Below are positions 47,841-59,640 of a stretch of 64,000 nt of DNA, in pieces. Below the pieces are notes generated by a model. That model made no database searches. It was not told where the DNA came from and was given only the letters and a program-made list of their open reading frames with translations. Within the stretch, counting starts at the first letter, position 1, and each line of letters starts with the position of its first letter. This DNA is from Jacaranda mimosifolia (taxonomy: Eukaryota; Streptophyta; Magnoliopsida; Lamiales; Bignoniaceae). The position numbers and the translations under genes are program-made. Location of the stretch: contig CM032125.1 in NCBI GenBank assembly GCA_018894105.1, positions 1,116,001 to 1,180,000 of the forward strand, written 5' to 3'.

Positions 47841-49312
47841 GAGAAAATTGCACTTTTGGTCCCATTGGATAGGACATTTGACACTTTGGTACCAAACTTT
47901 TAGGGGTCGACATGTGTAGGACCAAATGTTACCAATTTTTGAACACTTTTACCCAACTGCCGTCTAAATGTTAACGGCAAGTGGTGCGTGATGCGAGGAC
48001 CATTTTTATTTAGATAAATTGTAATAAATTTAAATAATTTTATTCATTATTTTTTCAATTATTAAATAATCTTTTCATTCAGGGTGAATTAAAAAAATAG
48101 AAATTTAAAATCATCATCATATCTAAAGTAATTTAATCAAATTGAATTAAACATATTTATTAATTATAAAAAAAATCAAATCCATCTCTTAATTAATATA
48201 ATTTTATTTTTAAATTACATCTCAATAATATTAAAAGATAATCACATCAAAAATAATTTAATTAGATTAAGTTCCCAAACTACACTTCAAATTCATTTTC
48301 TACCCATTCATTAATATCTGACCCTCTTATTTTTTTTCCACCCTATCCAATCTATATATGCACATACAATAAATAATTTTAAAATATCAAATTCACCCTA
48401 TCAACTCAATAAAAAATTATCAATATGATATTTCGTTCATTCATAAAACACAAATAAATAAATAATTTTCTCCAATTTATTTTCTACCTACCACCCAAAA
48501 CACAAACAAACAATCACTACATTACTTCCCAAAAATCATTTTGCCAAAATGCTATAATTCATAAATAAACAAGCCCTAATTTAAAGTAATTATGTTAAAT
48601 TTATTAATTAATAAAAAAATAATTAAATATTCTTCCCCCCCAAAACCCACCCTACATCCACCCATGCATGCGCCCCCTTCTCCCCCACCCTCCCACCCAC
48701 CCCGACCCCTGGCTGCAACCAATAGCCAGCCATGGTCTGACCATGGTCAGCTGTCGGCTGCTGCTGACTAGTGGCTAGATTTGGCTGAGCCTAGCCAAAT
48801 CGGCTGTTGGCACTGCCCAACCAAATTTGACCGCCGGTCAGCAGTGGCCAAGTGGCCGGCCTGGCCAAATTCGGTGGCGGCCAAAGACCGGCTATGGTCA
48901 GGTCACCGCTGACCATGGTCGGCCACGACAGGGGTTGGTGGGGGGTGGGGGGTAATGGTTGGGGTGGGTGTTGCATGTATGTGTGTGTGTATATATATAT
49001 TTATATTTATATAATACTTATTTACATATATTTATATATACATAATATCTTGAAGTGGTTTTTTTTTTTATAGAAAGTTTTGTGGTATTTTTTTTAGAAT
49101 TTTTTTATAAAGAATTTTAGTGAGGGAGAGGGTTATTATGATATTTTATAATTTGTCGGGTTTTATACAAATGGATTAAAATTTGAGTTTGTCGGGTAAT
49201 TATTTTTTTTTTTTTAACTTTACTATTTTTGCTAAAAAACTAACGGATGTTAGGCAATGTTCCAAAAGTGTTAAAAAAATCAAAGTTTTGGTCCTATAAA
49301 TGTCGACCCTGG
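47841..49312. mobile_element. MULE-like non-autonomous element nested in the CACTA
   Basis: Left end gaaaattgcacttttggtcc. Partial inverted ends: ggtcgacatgtgtaggacca at 47907 against the reverse complement of tggtcctataaatgtcgacc at 49289, continuing into acacttttacccaac / acacttttggaacat and taacgg. The outer ~60 bases of the right end are missing. A second copy of the host sequence (52250-52905) shows the site without the insertion. The GC-rich core at 48640-48970 has no recognised coding motif. Confidence 0.65.
48005..48585 (+). repeat. Left arm of a ~580-bp inverted repeat
   Basis: Reverse-complementary to 50085-50690 over its length (for example tctaccacccaaaa-acaaacaaac and attacatctcaataatatta). 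The arms are ~1.5 kb apart. The left arm lies within the nested MULE-like element and the right arm outside it. Confidence 0.8.
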
Positions 49313-49380
49313 AATAATTAGAGAAAAAAAAGATAAAAATAAAAAATATTTAAATTTTTATAGATAAATATATATATATT

Positions 49381-49412
49381 TATGTATGTATGTATGTATG
49401 TATGTATGTATG
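49381..49412. repeat. (TATG)n microsatellite
   Basis: Eight perfect TATG units. Confidence 0.95.
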
Positions 49413-49709
49413 AAATGAGAATATATGAAATAATGAGAAATGAGAAACAATGATAAATTTATATATATCTATAAAATGAGAAATATATGAAATAATGCAA
49501 AAAGAGAGAAATGAGAATAAAAAGAAAAGAAAAGAATGAAAAAAAAGAAAAAAAATATATATGACAACAAAAAGTTATTTAAATTGAATTGTATATATGT
49601 GAAATGATTAAAGGTAAATTGATCTTTTTATATTAAAATTATATTAAATTGGCAACAAATGTGGAGGTGGAGGTGATGTGCGTGGTTTTATAAAACATAA
49701 GGATGTTGT

Positions 49710-49714
<5 letters not shown>

Positions 49715-49750
<36 letters not shown>
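49715..49750. repeat. (GT)18 microsatellite
   Basis: Perfect GT run. The matching place in the second copy of this segment (about 52876) has only about seven units. Confidence 0.95.
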
Positions 49751-49752
<2 letters not shown>

Positions 49753-50084
49753 TCACAGAAGGGTATAATGCTTATTTATTTGTTGTTATTAATAAATTTT
49801 AATCGAATTAACTTAAATTAATTTTTTAACTTACCTTATTTATTTAAAATCATTACATTATTTTGTTCAAAATAATTAAAGATATTTATTTAAAATTATT
49901 AAAATTATATTGTTGGGATAAAATTTTATATCTTATTTTTATTTAAATTATTTATTTTGATTAATAAATAAATTTAATTTTTTTATTTATATATACACGC
50001 ATCAAGTCTCACAGGGTTCAAACTCTAGAACTTACATATTTTGACTTATTTATTTTTTATTAATTAATAAATTTAACAAAATGA

Positions 50085-50690
50085 GTTAAATTATAGCTTG
50101 TTTGTTTATGAATTAGAGCATTTTGTCAAAATAACTTTTTGAAAGTGGGGTGAGAAATGTGATGGTTGTTTGTTTGTATTTTGGGTGGTAGATGAAAAAT
50201 AAATTGAAAAAAATATTATTTATTTATTTGTGTTTTCCGAGGGAACAAGATATCATATCAATAACTTTTTTGTTGGGTTGAAAGGGTGAAATTAACATTT
50301 TAAAATTACTATTGTTGGTGTGATATTTTTAGATCCTATTTTTATTTTTAAATTATGTATTGTAGTTAATAAATATTTTTGTATATTTAATTAACATATT
50401 CAATTTAATCTAATTAAATTATTTTAGATATGATTATTTTTTAATATTATTGAGATGTAATTTAAAAATAAAATCATAATTAATTAAGAGATGGACTTGA
50501 TTGTTATTTTTATTTTATAATTAATAAATATGCTTAATTAAATTTAATTAAATTACTTTATATATGTTGATGACTTTAAAAGTTTATTTTTTTAATCCAA
50601 CTTCAATTAAAAGATTATTTAATATTTAAAAAGTTATTAATAAAACTATTTAAATTTATTCTGAGTAATTTAAATAATATTAAAGTTCAA
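50085..50690 (-). repeat. Right arm of the ~580-bp inverted repeat
   Basis: Reverse complement of 48005-48585, with scattered differences and small indels. Confidence 0.8.
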
Positions 50691-52240
50691 CTCTCATGTT
50701 AAAGTTACAAATAAGTCCAAGGGTACTTATGTCTAAAAAATAATCAAAACAACTTTTAAAGGATATTTTTGAATTTTAATATAAATTTTCAATCGACATC
50801 TACAAATTTGTCAAGGATGCTAATAGTTCTTCAATATTTAATTAAATATATGGGGATAATTTTTTTTTATTAAACTTATACTATATTACTAAGTTCATAT
50901 TACAATATCATGAGTATTTCAAAATAATTTAAAAATTTTCAACTATATTAAAGTTGTACAAGTTGATCAATTTCAAAACAATTTGCATTAATTAAGTGTA
51001 GAAAAATTTCAATAAATGAATGTTCAAATTGTCCATATCAATATATTATTAGTACAGAATATTTTAATTTTTAAAATAAAATTAATTACACGTAAAGATT
51101 AAAGTTTTTAGAATTTAAAAATAAATTTTCTAAAACCTCTTTGTTCAAAACCAATGTCCTAATAAATAATAACAAAGAATAGAATTAAATTTTTAACCCT
51201 CATAGTAATACTTCATAATTCATCTTATAATATAAGATAAAAAAAAAAAAATTGTTTATATTATTTATACACAAAATGGAGGGAGGAGCAAAAATTTGGA
51301 GGGAATAAAAAAATATTAGGGGAATTCATTTTTGGAGGGAAACTTATTTTTTGAAGGAAATATATTATGTAGATCAAGTAATTCTTAAGAACAACTTGTT
51401 CAGGTCTATGAAAGTTAATAATCATTACATTTAATAATATACTTTAAGTTAATATATTTTTTACACTATATTACATCACGAAAGTTATATTCATTTTAGC
51501 CATTTATACAGTAAAACATACACACAATTAATATATAGATATCTATAAATTATAAAAATCTTTAGCAAGCCAATACAATGATTAAAAAACAAAATGGAAC
51601 ATTAATAGGCCTAACTTTAGAGACAGTTTTCTTTTTATTAAGTATTATAACAAACTAGATTTCTTTCTTCTCTTTTGCTATTCAGGTATGTAACCTTTAA
51701 CTATTTATTTTAAGGAGTTTTTTATAATTTCTCTAAAAGAATAGTGTAATAAATTATAATAAAAAATTAAATTCTTAAGTACCAAAATTTATAAGTCCAA
51801 ATTATATTTTATTTAACTATTTTAACTATAATGGAAAGCCATTTAATAATTTAAAAAATTATATGCCAATTCATCATATAATCTAAGATAAAAGAAATTA
51901 AATTTGCTACAACTTATTTATACAAAAAAAAAAATGGAGAATCTAAAATTTAGAGTAATTGAAAAAATGAAGAGAATTCATTATTATTAGAGGGAATCAA
52001 ATTTTTGGAAGAAAACAAGTTAAATTATTATGTCAAACTAATAATAAAAACAATTGATAACATTTTTTATGGGCCAAATTTTGGAGGGAATACAAAGTTG
52101 GGGGGAAACAAAATTGCATTGCCATCCAAATTCATTAAATAAATTTATACATATGTACAAAATAAGAATATATGAAATAATGAGAAATGAGAAATAATGA
52201 TAAAATTATATATGTGTAAAATGAGAAATATATGATGAAT
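50691..52240. other. CACTA interior: AT-rich, no gene
   Basis: No coding content. Words such as 'ggagggaa' with tttttggaggg at 51280-51350 and 51960-52110 repeat loosely and mirror the pyrimidine-rich piece at 19030-19110. Confidence 0.5.
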
Positions 52241-52591
52241 CTTCTTTAAATTTTATTGAAATTTTTGTATATGTATATGTATACTATATATGTATATAAG
52301 TATGAATAAAAAATTATATTACATATATTTTTATAAATATTAAATATTATTCAATTTGGAATGAATAAATAGAAAAAGTTAGATAAAATAAAAGTAATTT
52401 AAATTTTATTGATAAATTTATATATATATATATTTATGTATATTATATATATGTGAATAACACTAAATAGGAAAAATAAGTATAAATGTATGAATAATTA
52501 GAAAGAAAAAAGATAAAAATAAAGATTATTTAAAATTTTATAGATATATATATATGTATAAAATGAGAATATATTAAATAATGATAAAGTC

Positions 52592-52654
<63 letters not shown>

Positions 52655-52905
52655 GAGAAATATATGAAATCACGGAAGAAGAAAAATTGAGAATAAAAAG
52701 AAAAGAAAAGAAAAAAATAAAAAATGATAATAAAAAGTTATCTAAATTGAATTGTAAATATGTGAAATGATTAAGGATAAATTGATCTTTTTATATTAAA
52801 AATATATTAAATGGGCAACAAATGTGGCGAGGAGGCAGTATGCGTGATTTTATAGAACATGAAAAAGTTATTTTGTGTGTGTGTGTATATTTCACTATAG
52901 GGTTT
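52240..52905 (+). repeat. Direct duplication, copy 2 (uninterrupted)
   Basis: Empty-site partner of 47640-49760. Contains (TA)n(TG)n at about 52592-52649. Confidence 0.8.
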
Positions 52906-53162
52906 GAAATTAAAATAAAATATTTGAAATAATTATTTTAAATTAGATTGACAGGCTGGATTGGGTAGATTTGAGTTGGTGAGTTGAATAAATAAAAATT
53001 AGGTTGATCCAAATCTAACCTAATAGAATTCAGGTTGGGTTAATATTGAGCATTTTCAGGTTGTCATCAAGTTGGATTGGGTTAGGGTTGAGAAAATTAA
53101 TATTATACCCATACTTAATCCAACCCGAACCCGCACGACCCACCCAAATTGCCACCCCTATT

Positions 53163-53960
53163 GACACTAATTCATTATAAAATTAGTGAAGCCCAATTAA
53201 TAAAAAAAGAGTTGCTAAAGCCCAATTAATCAATTCTGCAATTTCATGTCAAACCCAATTCTTTATCAAATGGCATTAATTTACTAAAAAATCGGTGAAC
53301 TCATATTAATAAAAGAAAAGTTGGAAAAGCATAATTATTCAATTCTTTAAGGTAATGTCAAATCCAATTCATTTTTAAATTCAATGCACCAGTTACTAGG
53401 AGAATTATTGAAGCTCAATAATTTACTAGGAGAATTATTGAAGCTCAATTAATGGAAAAGAAGTTGGTAAAGCTCAATTAATGAATTCTTCAAATTAGTA
53501 TGAAGACCAATTTGCCAATTTACTAAAATATTAATTAAGCCCAATTAGTGAAAAAAAAATAAGATGGTTAACTCAAAGTAATCAATTATTTGAACTAATG
53601 TGAAACCCAATTAATAAAAAATAAGCTCAGTTCCTTGAAAAAAGCTTGATTCATCATTTATCTCACTTTAAATTCGTTCAAGACCAACTCTTAAAATAAA
53701 ACCTAATAAATTTGGTCAAATATATTTCATAAATAAAAACCCTCAGTTCATTGAATAATTCACAAAAAAGTTATAAAACTCAATATTTTAAAGAAATTGG
53801 CCCAACTAATGGATTATTCATTTCAAATTTCTTCAAGCTCAATCTTTAAAATAAAACCCAGTTTAGTAATAACTCACTAAAAAATTGATTAAGCTCAGTT
53901 AACAAATTCTTTACATTATTGTGAAGTCCATTTTTTGAACAAAAGCCCAACCCACAAGTA
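53163..53960 (+). repeat. Imperfect tandem array, ~112-bp unit
   Basis: Units begin near 53163, 53274, 53387 and 53516 and then decay. Each has an aatttactaaaa-like start, gaagcccaattaat, a gaaaaagttggtaaagc segment and a caattctt...atgtcaaaccc end. A short extra duplication (tactaggagaattattgaag, twice) is inside unit 3. Confidence 0.7.
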
Positions 53961-53999
53961 ATAGTAAAATTTTAGTTTAATATTCATTTATAATTAGTA

Positions 54000-54355
54000 A
54001 CGAAAATGATTGTTACAATATGTGTACAATTGATATTTGGAGGCAATGAATTTTAGAGGGAAGTTAATTAAAGTATAGTAACTAAAAACTTTTTTACAAT
54101 ATATTTTATTTGTAATAGATATTTTGTTGTTACAAAAGGTACCAAATTTTGTTACATATATATCTTCTTAATAACGAAAAATGCTATATGTAACAAAATA
54201 ATATTTTTTGTAACGAATTATTATTTAGTTATGAAGACAAAAAATTTAACGTAACAAATTTGAGTTAAAGAAATATTACTTGTAACAAAAAATCAATTTC
54301 TTAAAATAAATCTAACATATGTAACAAATTTTACCTTTGTTACTAAAATTTTTTT
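54000..54355 (-). repeat. Right subterminal repeats of the CACTA element
   Basis: Same gtaacaaa/tttgttac words as at 45590-45985, in high density. Confidence 0.75.
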
Positions 54356-55889
54356 TATGTGAAGTGCAATTTCTTGTAGTGTGGTCATTTCTGGTAGAGG
54401 TGCACAGCGACGGACAGCGAACGGTGGCGGCAGCGATGGCGAGACAGATTCTTTACCTCAGTACGACGATCATAAGTGTGAAGTTGGTTTGTGGTTTCGA
54501 CGTCTTGATAAAAAGTTTTGGTTAATGACTAGGAAATTGGGTTTTAAGTTTTGTACTGTTAAATTCTTGTAATTCTTGTATTTTGGAAGAATTGTTAAGA
54601 AATGTGTATGGAATGGTGGAAATAGACATGCATGGACTTTATATGAGCTAGGGGACCCGAATTTGTATTATCATATGTTAAGTTCGATTAATTGAGTTAA
54701 TTAAGCGATTAAACCTTAATTTTATGAATTTGACCTAAGTGGTAAAATTTGGTTATTATGGATAATTGGACTGTCATTATTGATTTAGTATACGATTGCA
54801 AGGTTAATTATGTAATTAAGAACATGATTATATTCCTTTATGGACACTAGCATATTTAGCATATTTCTTATAAAGAATGTCAATCGAACCCCCTTTAACT
54901 ATCCATTTAGCCGATTAAGTATCAATTTTAGACTATTATTTGTATGATTGTAATTATTAGGGTTGAATTAGGATTTTGACTGTGGACCTATTCCTTTGGT
55001 TAGGTGACAAGGAGCTGGGTCTTGTGTAGCATAGGCTATGATTGCATCTCTAAGACTACAGAGGTAAGGTCTGCTAATCTGACACTTGAATAAACCTAAC
55101 TATTACTGTGATAAACCTCGAGAGGGTTAAATTGATTTCTGTACTATACTGTTCTTGATTGCTAACATCTATGAATTGCATGAGATCTTGATTGTTATCC
55201 ATAAATTGATGTGTATACCCCTATCAGGTTTGCTCTATTGACTGTGCTTTTTGGTTGGAGCTTAGCTTATCTGTTTTGGCGCCCAAGACTCTATTGTATT
55301 ATCTGACCATTCTAATACCTGACTGTTCTGTTATCTTACCATTCTGTTATCTCTTATCATTTGTTATTTGACTATTCTGTCATCTGACCATTTTGTTATT
55401 AGTTACTATTCAGTTACCTATTTATCTGACGGCATTTTGCCATGCACAAAGTTGTCATGCTTGCGTAACTCATGTCCCAGGCTGTTATGCGTGGGTAAGT
55501 TTGTATCAAGTTGTCATGCTTGTGTACTAGGTTGTTGCACTTGGGTAAGTGCAGCTTGACTGGAATAAGGAACATATGGTATATATGTCTTGTTCTGATC
55601 TATTAGTTGTATCTGTTATTTAGGTTTGTTCTACTTTGACTGTATCTTGTAAGTTTGTACCAAGCTATCATGCTTGGGTAAGTTCGTACCAGGCTGTCAC
55701 GCTTGGGTAACTTCTGACTAATTGGACTAAAGAGTGTTTAGTACACACATCCTGTTCTAATCTATTGATTGCATCTGTCGTTCAATTCTGTTTTACCTAA
55801 CTGTATCATGACTGTCTGTAATCTGATATATTTGTAATATGATCATGACTGCCTGTAATTTGATTTGTTTGTAATCTGATCCTGACTAT

Positions 55890-56018
55890 AATATGTAGAA
55901 AGACTTCACATAAAATTAGTCACAGTTATTGTGACTACCAAGGAAAGCATGTTTGATGGTAAATAAAGTTGTGAGGTAAAGCAATACAGGTGGTAGGCCT
56001 AAAGTTAAAGCAAGAAAG

Positions 56019-56025
<7 letters not shown>
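55890..56025 (+). repeat. Duplicated piece of NLR G/F flank
   Basis: Matches 31545-31680 in the same orientation (cacagttattgtgactac, atggtaaataaagttgtg, ggtggtaggc). It starts exactly where the truncated LTR-like element ends. An (A)n(TA)n microsatellite follows at about 56019-56058. Confidence 0.75.
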
Positions 56026-56055
<30 letters not shown>

Positions 56056-56199
56056 TATCAACTAATACCATCATATTTAGTTTAATTAATTAGTATAAAA
56101 ATCGACTTTCAAAATTAAAAGGTCATCTAAGCAATTATTTATAAAATTCTTGCTTTGGCTTTATACAAGTACATTTTAAGAGTAGAAATCCAACACTTC

Positions 56200-56362
56200 A
56201 TTAATTTTTAGAGGGGATCCCAACTTTATTTCTGTCCACATTATCTTTGTGTTGTCTATGGGAAGCTCTTCTCTAACGTAAGGAACATAGAGGATGCAAA
56301 TGAAATCCAGAACTCGAGACTCTAGCTCCCCCCACTAGCACCCTGAGACGAGAATACGGAGA
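56200..56362 (+). mobile_element. Possible retrotransposon leader/gag remnant, left half
   Basis: The line 'ttatctttgtgttgtctatgggaag' resembles the leader found just before gag in plant Ty3/gypsy elements (usually like tttggcgccgtctgtgggaa). It is followed by an ATG and GC-balanced sequence that continues at 59142 after the LTR-like insertion. No complete gag motif is seen; the assignment is tentative. Confidence 0.35.
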
Positions 56363-56367
56363 ACAAT

Positions 56368-59136
56368 TGTAACGACCCCGAAATTTTATATATTTGTTAA
56401 ATTATTATTTATTTTATCAGTTAATTTTAGTTATTCGATTATAATTTTAAATTATTTAATCATGATAAAAATTATATAAGATTCAAATTATATTTTACAA
56501 GATTTTGAGATCAAAAATGCATTTTATTTATTTTGAGAATTAAATTGAGAGATTTTAAAATAATATTATCATTAAAAAAATAAAAAAATAAAAAAAATTG
56601 AAATGATAAGATAAACAAATGGCCATGCTTGCTTTATCCCAACATGTCAAGTCAAAATTAATTTCCTTTGACTTCAAATTTCATTCTTCCTTTTTTCTTT
56701 ATTTTTTTTTCCTTCCTTTTTCTTCTCACCTTTCTTCTTCACCACCACCTTTCTTCTTCTATTTCAAGCAAACCAAAAGCTTCATCCCTATGCTTCCTTC
56801 TCTTCATCACACCTTACCACCACCTCCCTCACCATTTTTAGGCCACAAAACACCAGCAATGCACGGTGGTTAATGGTGGTCGGAGAAGCAACGAAAAGAA
56901 AATCCATTTCCTTGGTTAACTTTCGATACTCATCCCCAAGCCCCGAAAATTGCAACGAAGGGTATGGTTGTGTAGCTAGAGAAGACGAGAAGCAGAATAT
57001 AAGGTTTCTCGACAATTTCGGCGACGGACGACAGTGAACGGAGCAAAAAAGTGGCGGTGGAGCAAGATGACTTTTGGGACTGTTTTGGTGTTTTCCGGAA
57101 AATAGGAGTGGTATAACTAAAAACTAACCTGAGATTATTGTTCAGGAGAGTGTAAGGAAGAGAACGGTGTAAAGTTACCATACACCAGCGGCGGCGGTGA
57201 TCGGACTATTTTTTCTGCTCGTTCCAACGGTCGTGACGGTATAGTCCATCTTCAAATCCGGGCATTAGTTAGTGAGTTATGAATTTTGCTAGGTTTTAAT
57301 AATTAATTTTTATGCATTATATATATATATATATATATATATTCAAGCAATATATATTCATGCATGGTATATGTATGAGTTAGGATAATAAGTGATTTAA
57401 TTATAGATTTTAGGTTGTGTTATTATATTATTATGTATTACATATATGTATAGGAATTTTAGATTTTGATTTATATTAATAAAGTTTGGAGATAATGGTT
57501 AGATTAAGCATGAAATATTATGTAGTTAGAGGTTGAATTGAGTTATATAAGAATTTGTAAGATTTAATTAGTGACATTTTGTGGATTTGAGCAAATTATA
57601 GATTATTTATGAATAGGAATTTAAGATTTTAAATCTTAAATTGTTAATAATTGATAAGATTAAGTTAGTTTGATTGATTTATAAAAATTTGGACTTAAAA
57701 TAAGATTTATTTGGTAATTTTGGGAAATATTAAGTTTTGATAACAAATAAGGTTAGTAGAATCAATCGAATTTTAATTATGAATTATTTTGTGAATTAGG
57801 TGACGGAGATCTGATTGGTGGCGAGCAATAGCTATATATTTGACTGATCGGATATAAGGTGAGGATCTATACCTCTAGGTAATTATTATACCTATGAGGC
57901 TCTGCCAATTTGGCACCCTATTGAGCTATCTATTATTGAAATTAACCCCTGTGTGGGTTTACTGTTTCTGTACATTACTCAGAACCGTGTTTGATTTCTG
58001 TTTTTTATTAATTCTGTTATGAATACCCCTATTAGGGTTATATCTGTTCTGTATTTGTTTCTGTCAATTTTGGTGCCCAGAATTATGTTTGTTGTCTGTT
58101 CTAATCTGCTTTGTATCTGTTGACTAATAGACATTGTTCCTGTCTGCTGTGATCTGTTTTGTCTGAAACCGACAATGTGCTAGGGACTTTCCCCTGGCCA
58201 TCTTCATAAGCAGTTAATTCTGTTATTTGTACTGTGATTATGAGGCCAAGGGCCGATCTGGGCAATATGTTTGGTTATATGAAGCACACTTGGGACTTTC
58301 CTCTCGGTGTCTACAGCATGCTTGGGACTTTCTCCTTAGTGTCAATGATACGCTAGGGACTTTCCCCTGGGTGTCGGCGGTACGCGAGGGACTTCCCTTG
58401 GGTATCGATGGTGTGCTAGGGACTTTCCCCTGGGCATCGATGGTAGCGCTATACAGCTCGTATGGGCATCTGCCATATACCAAGCTGTTACGCTTAGGTG
58501 ATATGTTTGTCTGGTATAAAGTGAATCGGCAATGCATGTCTTAGACTATCATTTAAGTGCATATGCTTTGGGTTAGATCTGTCTGATTATTTTTGTCTGT
58601 CTGACATCTGATCTTGGAGCAATAAGGCAGGAGAATTTCCTGTTTGCTTTTCAGTACTATCTGTTTGATCTGTTTGATTATATTATGATTTGTCGAGTCG
58701 AATCATCCTCGATAAATCCCTTCTGCGTTCCTCACTAAGACTTTGGACTTACCTCCCTATATTCTATGATATCAAACAGGGAAGAGATGGTTCGAGGTGG
58801 ATCTGGGAAGAAATGTAACTGATTTCGTTTTGAAGATTGTACAGAACATAAGTTATGATGTATTGTATTAGGAAGGAAACCTTAGAGATGTTGTGATATG
58901 TATGATTGTAATATTAAGGTTTTAATGTGTTATGCAGTAAGATATTAATATTATGAAATTTAGTAGGTGTTTATTTTTGAAAATTTTGGCTTAGAACTGA
59001 TTGATGAGCATGAATGTTATTTTAGACTCTGTGTGAAATAAACTTATGGGCCTTTTGTTAGATTGCGGCTCTGATATTTAAGTTTGAATTTTTGTGGTGC
59101 CTCGACTGAGGTATCATCCTGAGGAGGGGTGCTACA
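56368..59136. mobile_element. Solo-LTR-like element, ends TGTAACGACCCC...GGGGTGCTACA
   Basis: The element is 2,769 bp with a 5-bp target duplication ACAAT (56363-56367 and 59137-59141). It is closely similar to the nested element 33285-36304, including the line around 'ctgctcgttccaacggtcgt' and the internal array at 58165-58450. No retrotransposon proteins. Short open frames on both strands in the array are a by-product of its composition. Confidence 0.85.
58165..58450. repeat. Internal repeat array of the 56368 element
   Basis: About six gctagggactttcccctggg-type units. Confidence 0.8.
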
Positions 59137-59141
59137 ACAAT

Positions 59142-59640
59142 CGACTAGATGCCAAGCACCATCCAATGACTAGGTAAACGGCCAATGCACTTCAAGCACT
59201 GGAGGTACCATGCGAGATGCAAACTCTCTCTTTGGAGGACCAGCATTGCAGATTGCTCAAGAGATCTTGATGATGTTGGCAAAAGATGCCCTAGTGCAGG
59301 TTTCAAAAACCACAATGGTCCCATACACTATACAATATTGCCTATGGGGCGACCATCCCCCAGCACCTAGAGAATAGAAGAGGTGACCTCACTATCACCC
59401 CCCAAGGCAAGTCTCCAATAAGGTGATCGATCGAAGAAAGGGGTGGCCCCATGGCTATCCCCAAAACTCTGTAAGAGGTCTGAACCCCGTGGCCGATACA
59501 GCCACAATGATAGGGGATTCAAGGTGCCAACCTTGTGGAGTGAGAGATCCTCTAAAAGTACTAAGATGATGTGCCGCTCTAGGATTAATCATTTTGGATA
59601 TGTTAATAGTTTGGATAGACACAAAAGACATTAAGAGAGA
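59142..59640 (+). mobile_element. Possible retrotransposon gag-region remnant, right half
   Basis: GC-balanced sequence continuing 56200-56362. One frame gives GGTMRDANSLFGGPALQIAQ and then YTIQYCLWGDHPPAP, but stops occur and I recognise no named domain. It is unlike the NLR and AT-rich surroundings. Confidence 0.3.

Larger units (their letters stand above)
47640..49760 (+). repeat. Direct duplication, copy 1 (contains an insertion)
   Basis: The sequence 47650-47840 plus 49312-49760 matches 52250-52905 in order and orientation (aagtatgaataaaaaattat, then aaaagataaaaataaa, then aaattgatctttttatatta, then a GT microsatellite). The interval 47841-49312 is absent from copy 2. Confidence 0.8.
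45554..54381. mobile_element. Non-autonomous CACTA (En/Spm-type) element
   Basis: The element is 8,828 bp. The left end is CACTACAACAAATT, the right end read inward is CACTACAAGAAATT, and a TGG 3-bp target duplication lies at 45551-45553 and 54382-54384. Both subterminal regions are packed with short taacgaa/ttgttac words, as in CACTA elements. No transposase reading frame is present. The interior is a patchwork of other repeats, listed separately. Confidence 0.92.
44714..55890. mobile_element. Truncated LTR-like element interrupted by a CACTA element
   Basis: It starts TGTAACACCCCC, and its first ~200 bases match the reverse complement of the right end of 32843-38780 (aaaataaataa-gacttaattg...). 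After the CACTA insertion it resumes at 54385 and runs through the family's regulatory-looking part (gacaaggagctgggtct, aacct-tgagagggtt) and a diverged internal array (55430-55710). It stops near 55890 without a GGGGTGTTACA end. The missing end means no target duplication can be shown. Confidence 0.7.

Noticed and set aside
48791..49073. Pro/Gly-rich open frames in the GC-rich core of the nested MULE-like element.
   Set aside because: Short, on both strands, and running into a TA microsatellite; kept only as a capture candidate at the DNA level.
58227..58544. Overlapping open frames on both strands of the LTR array.
   Set aside because: They result from low stop density in the repeat units; the reading differs between copies.
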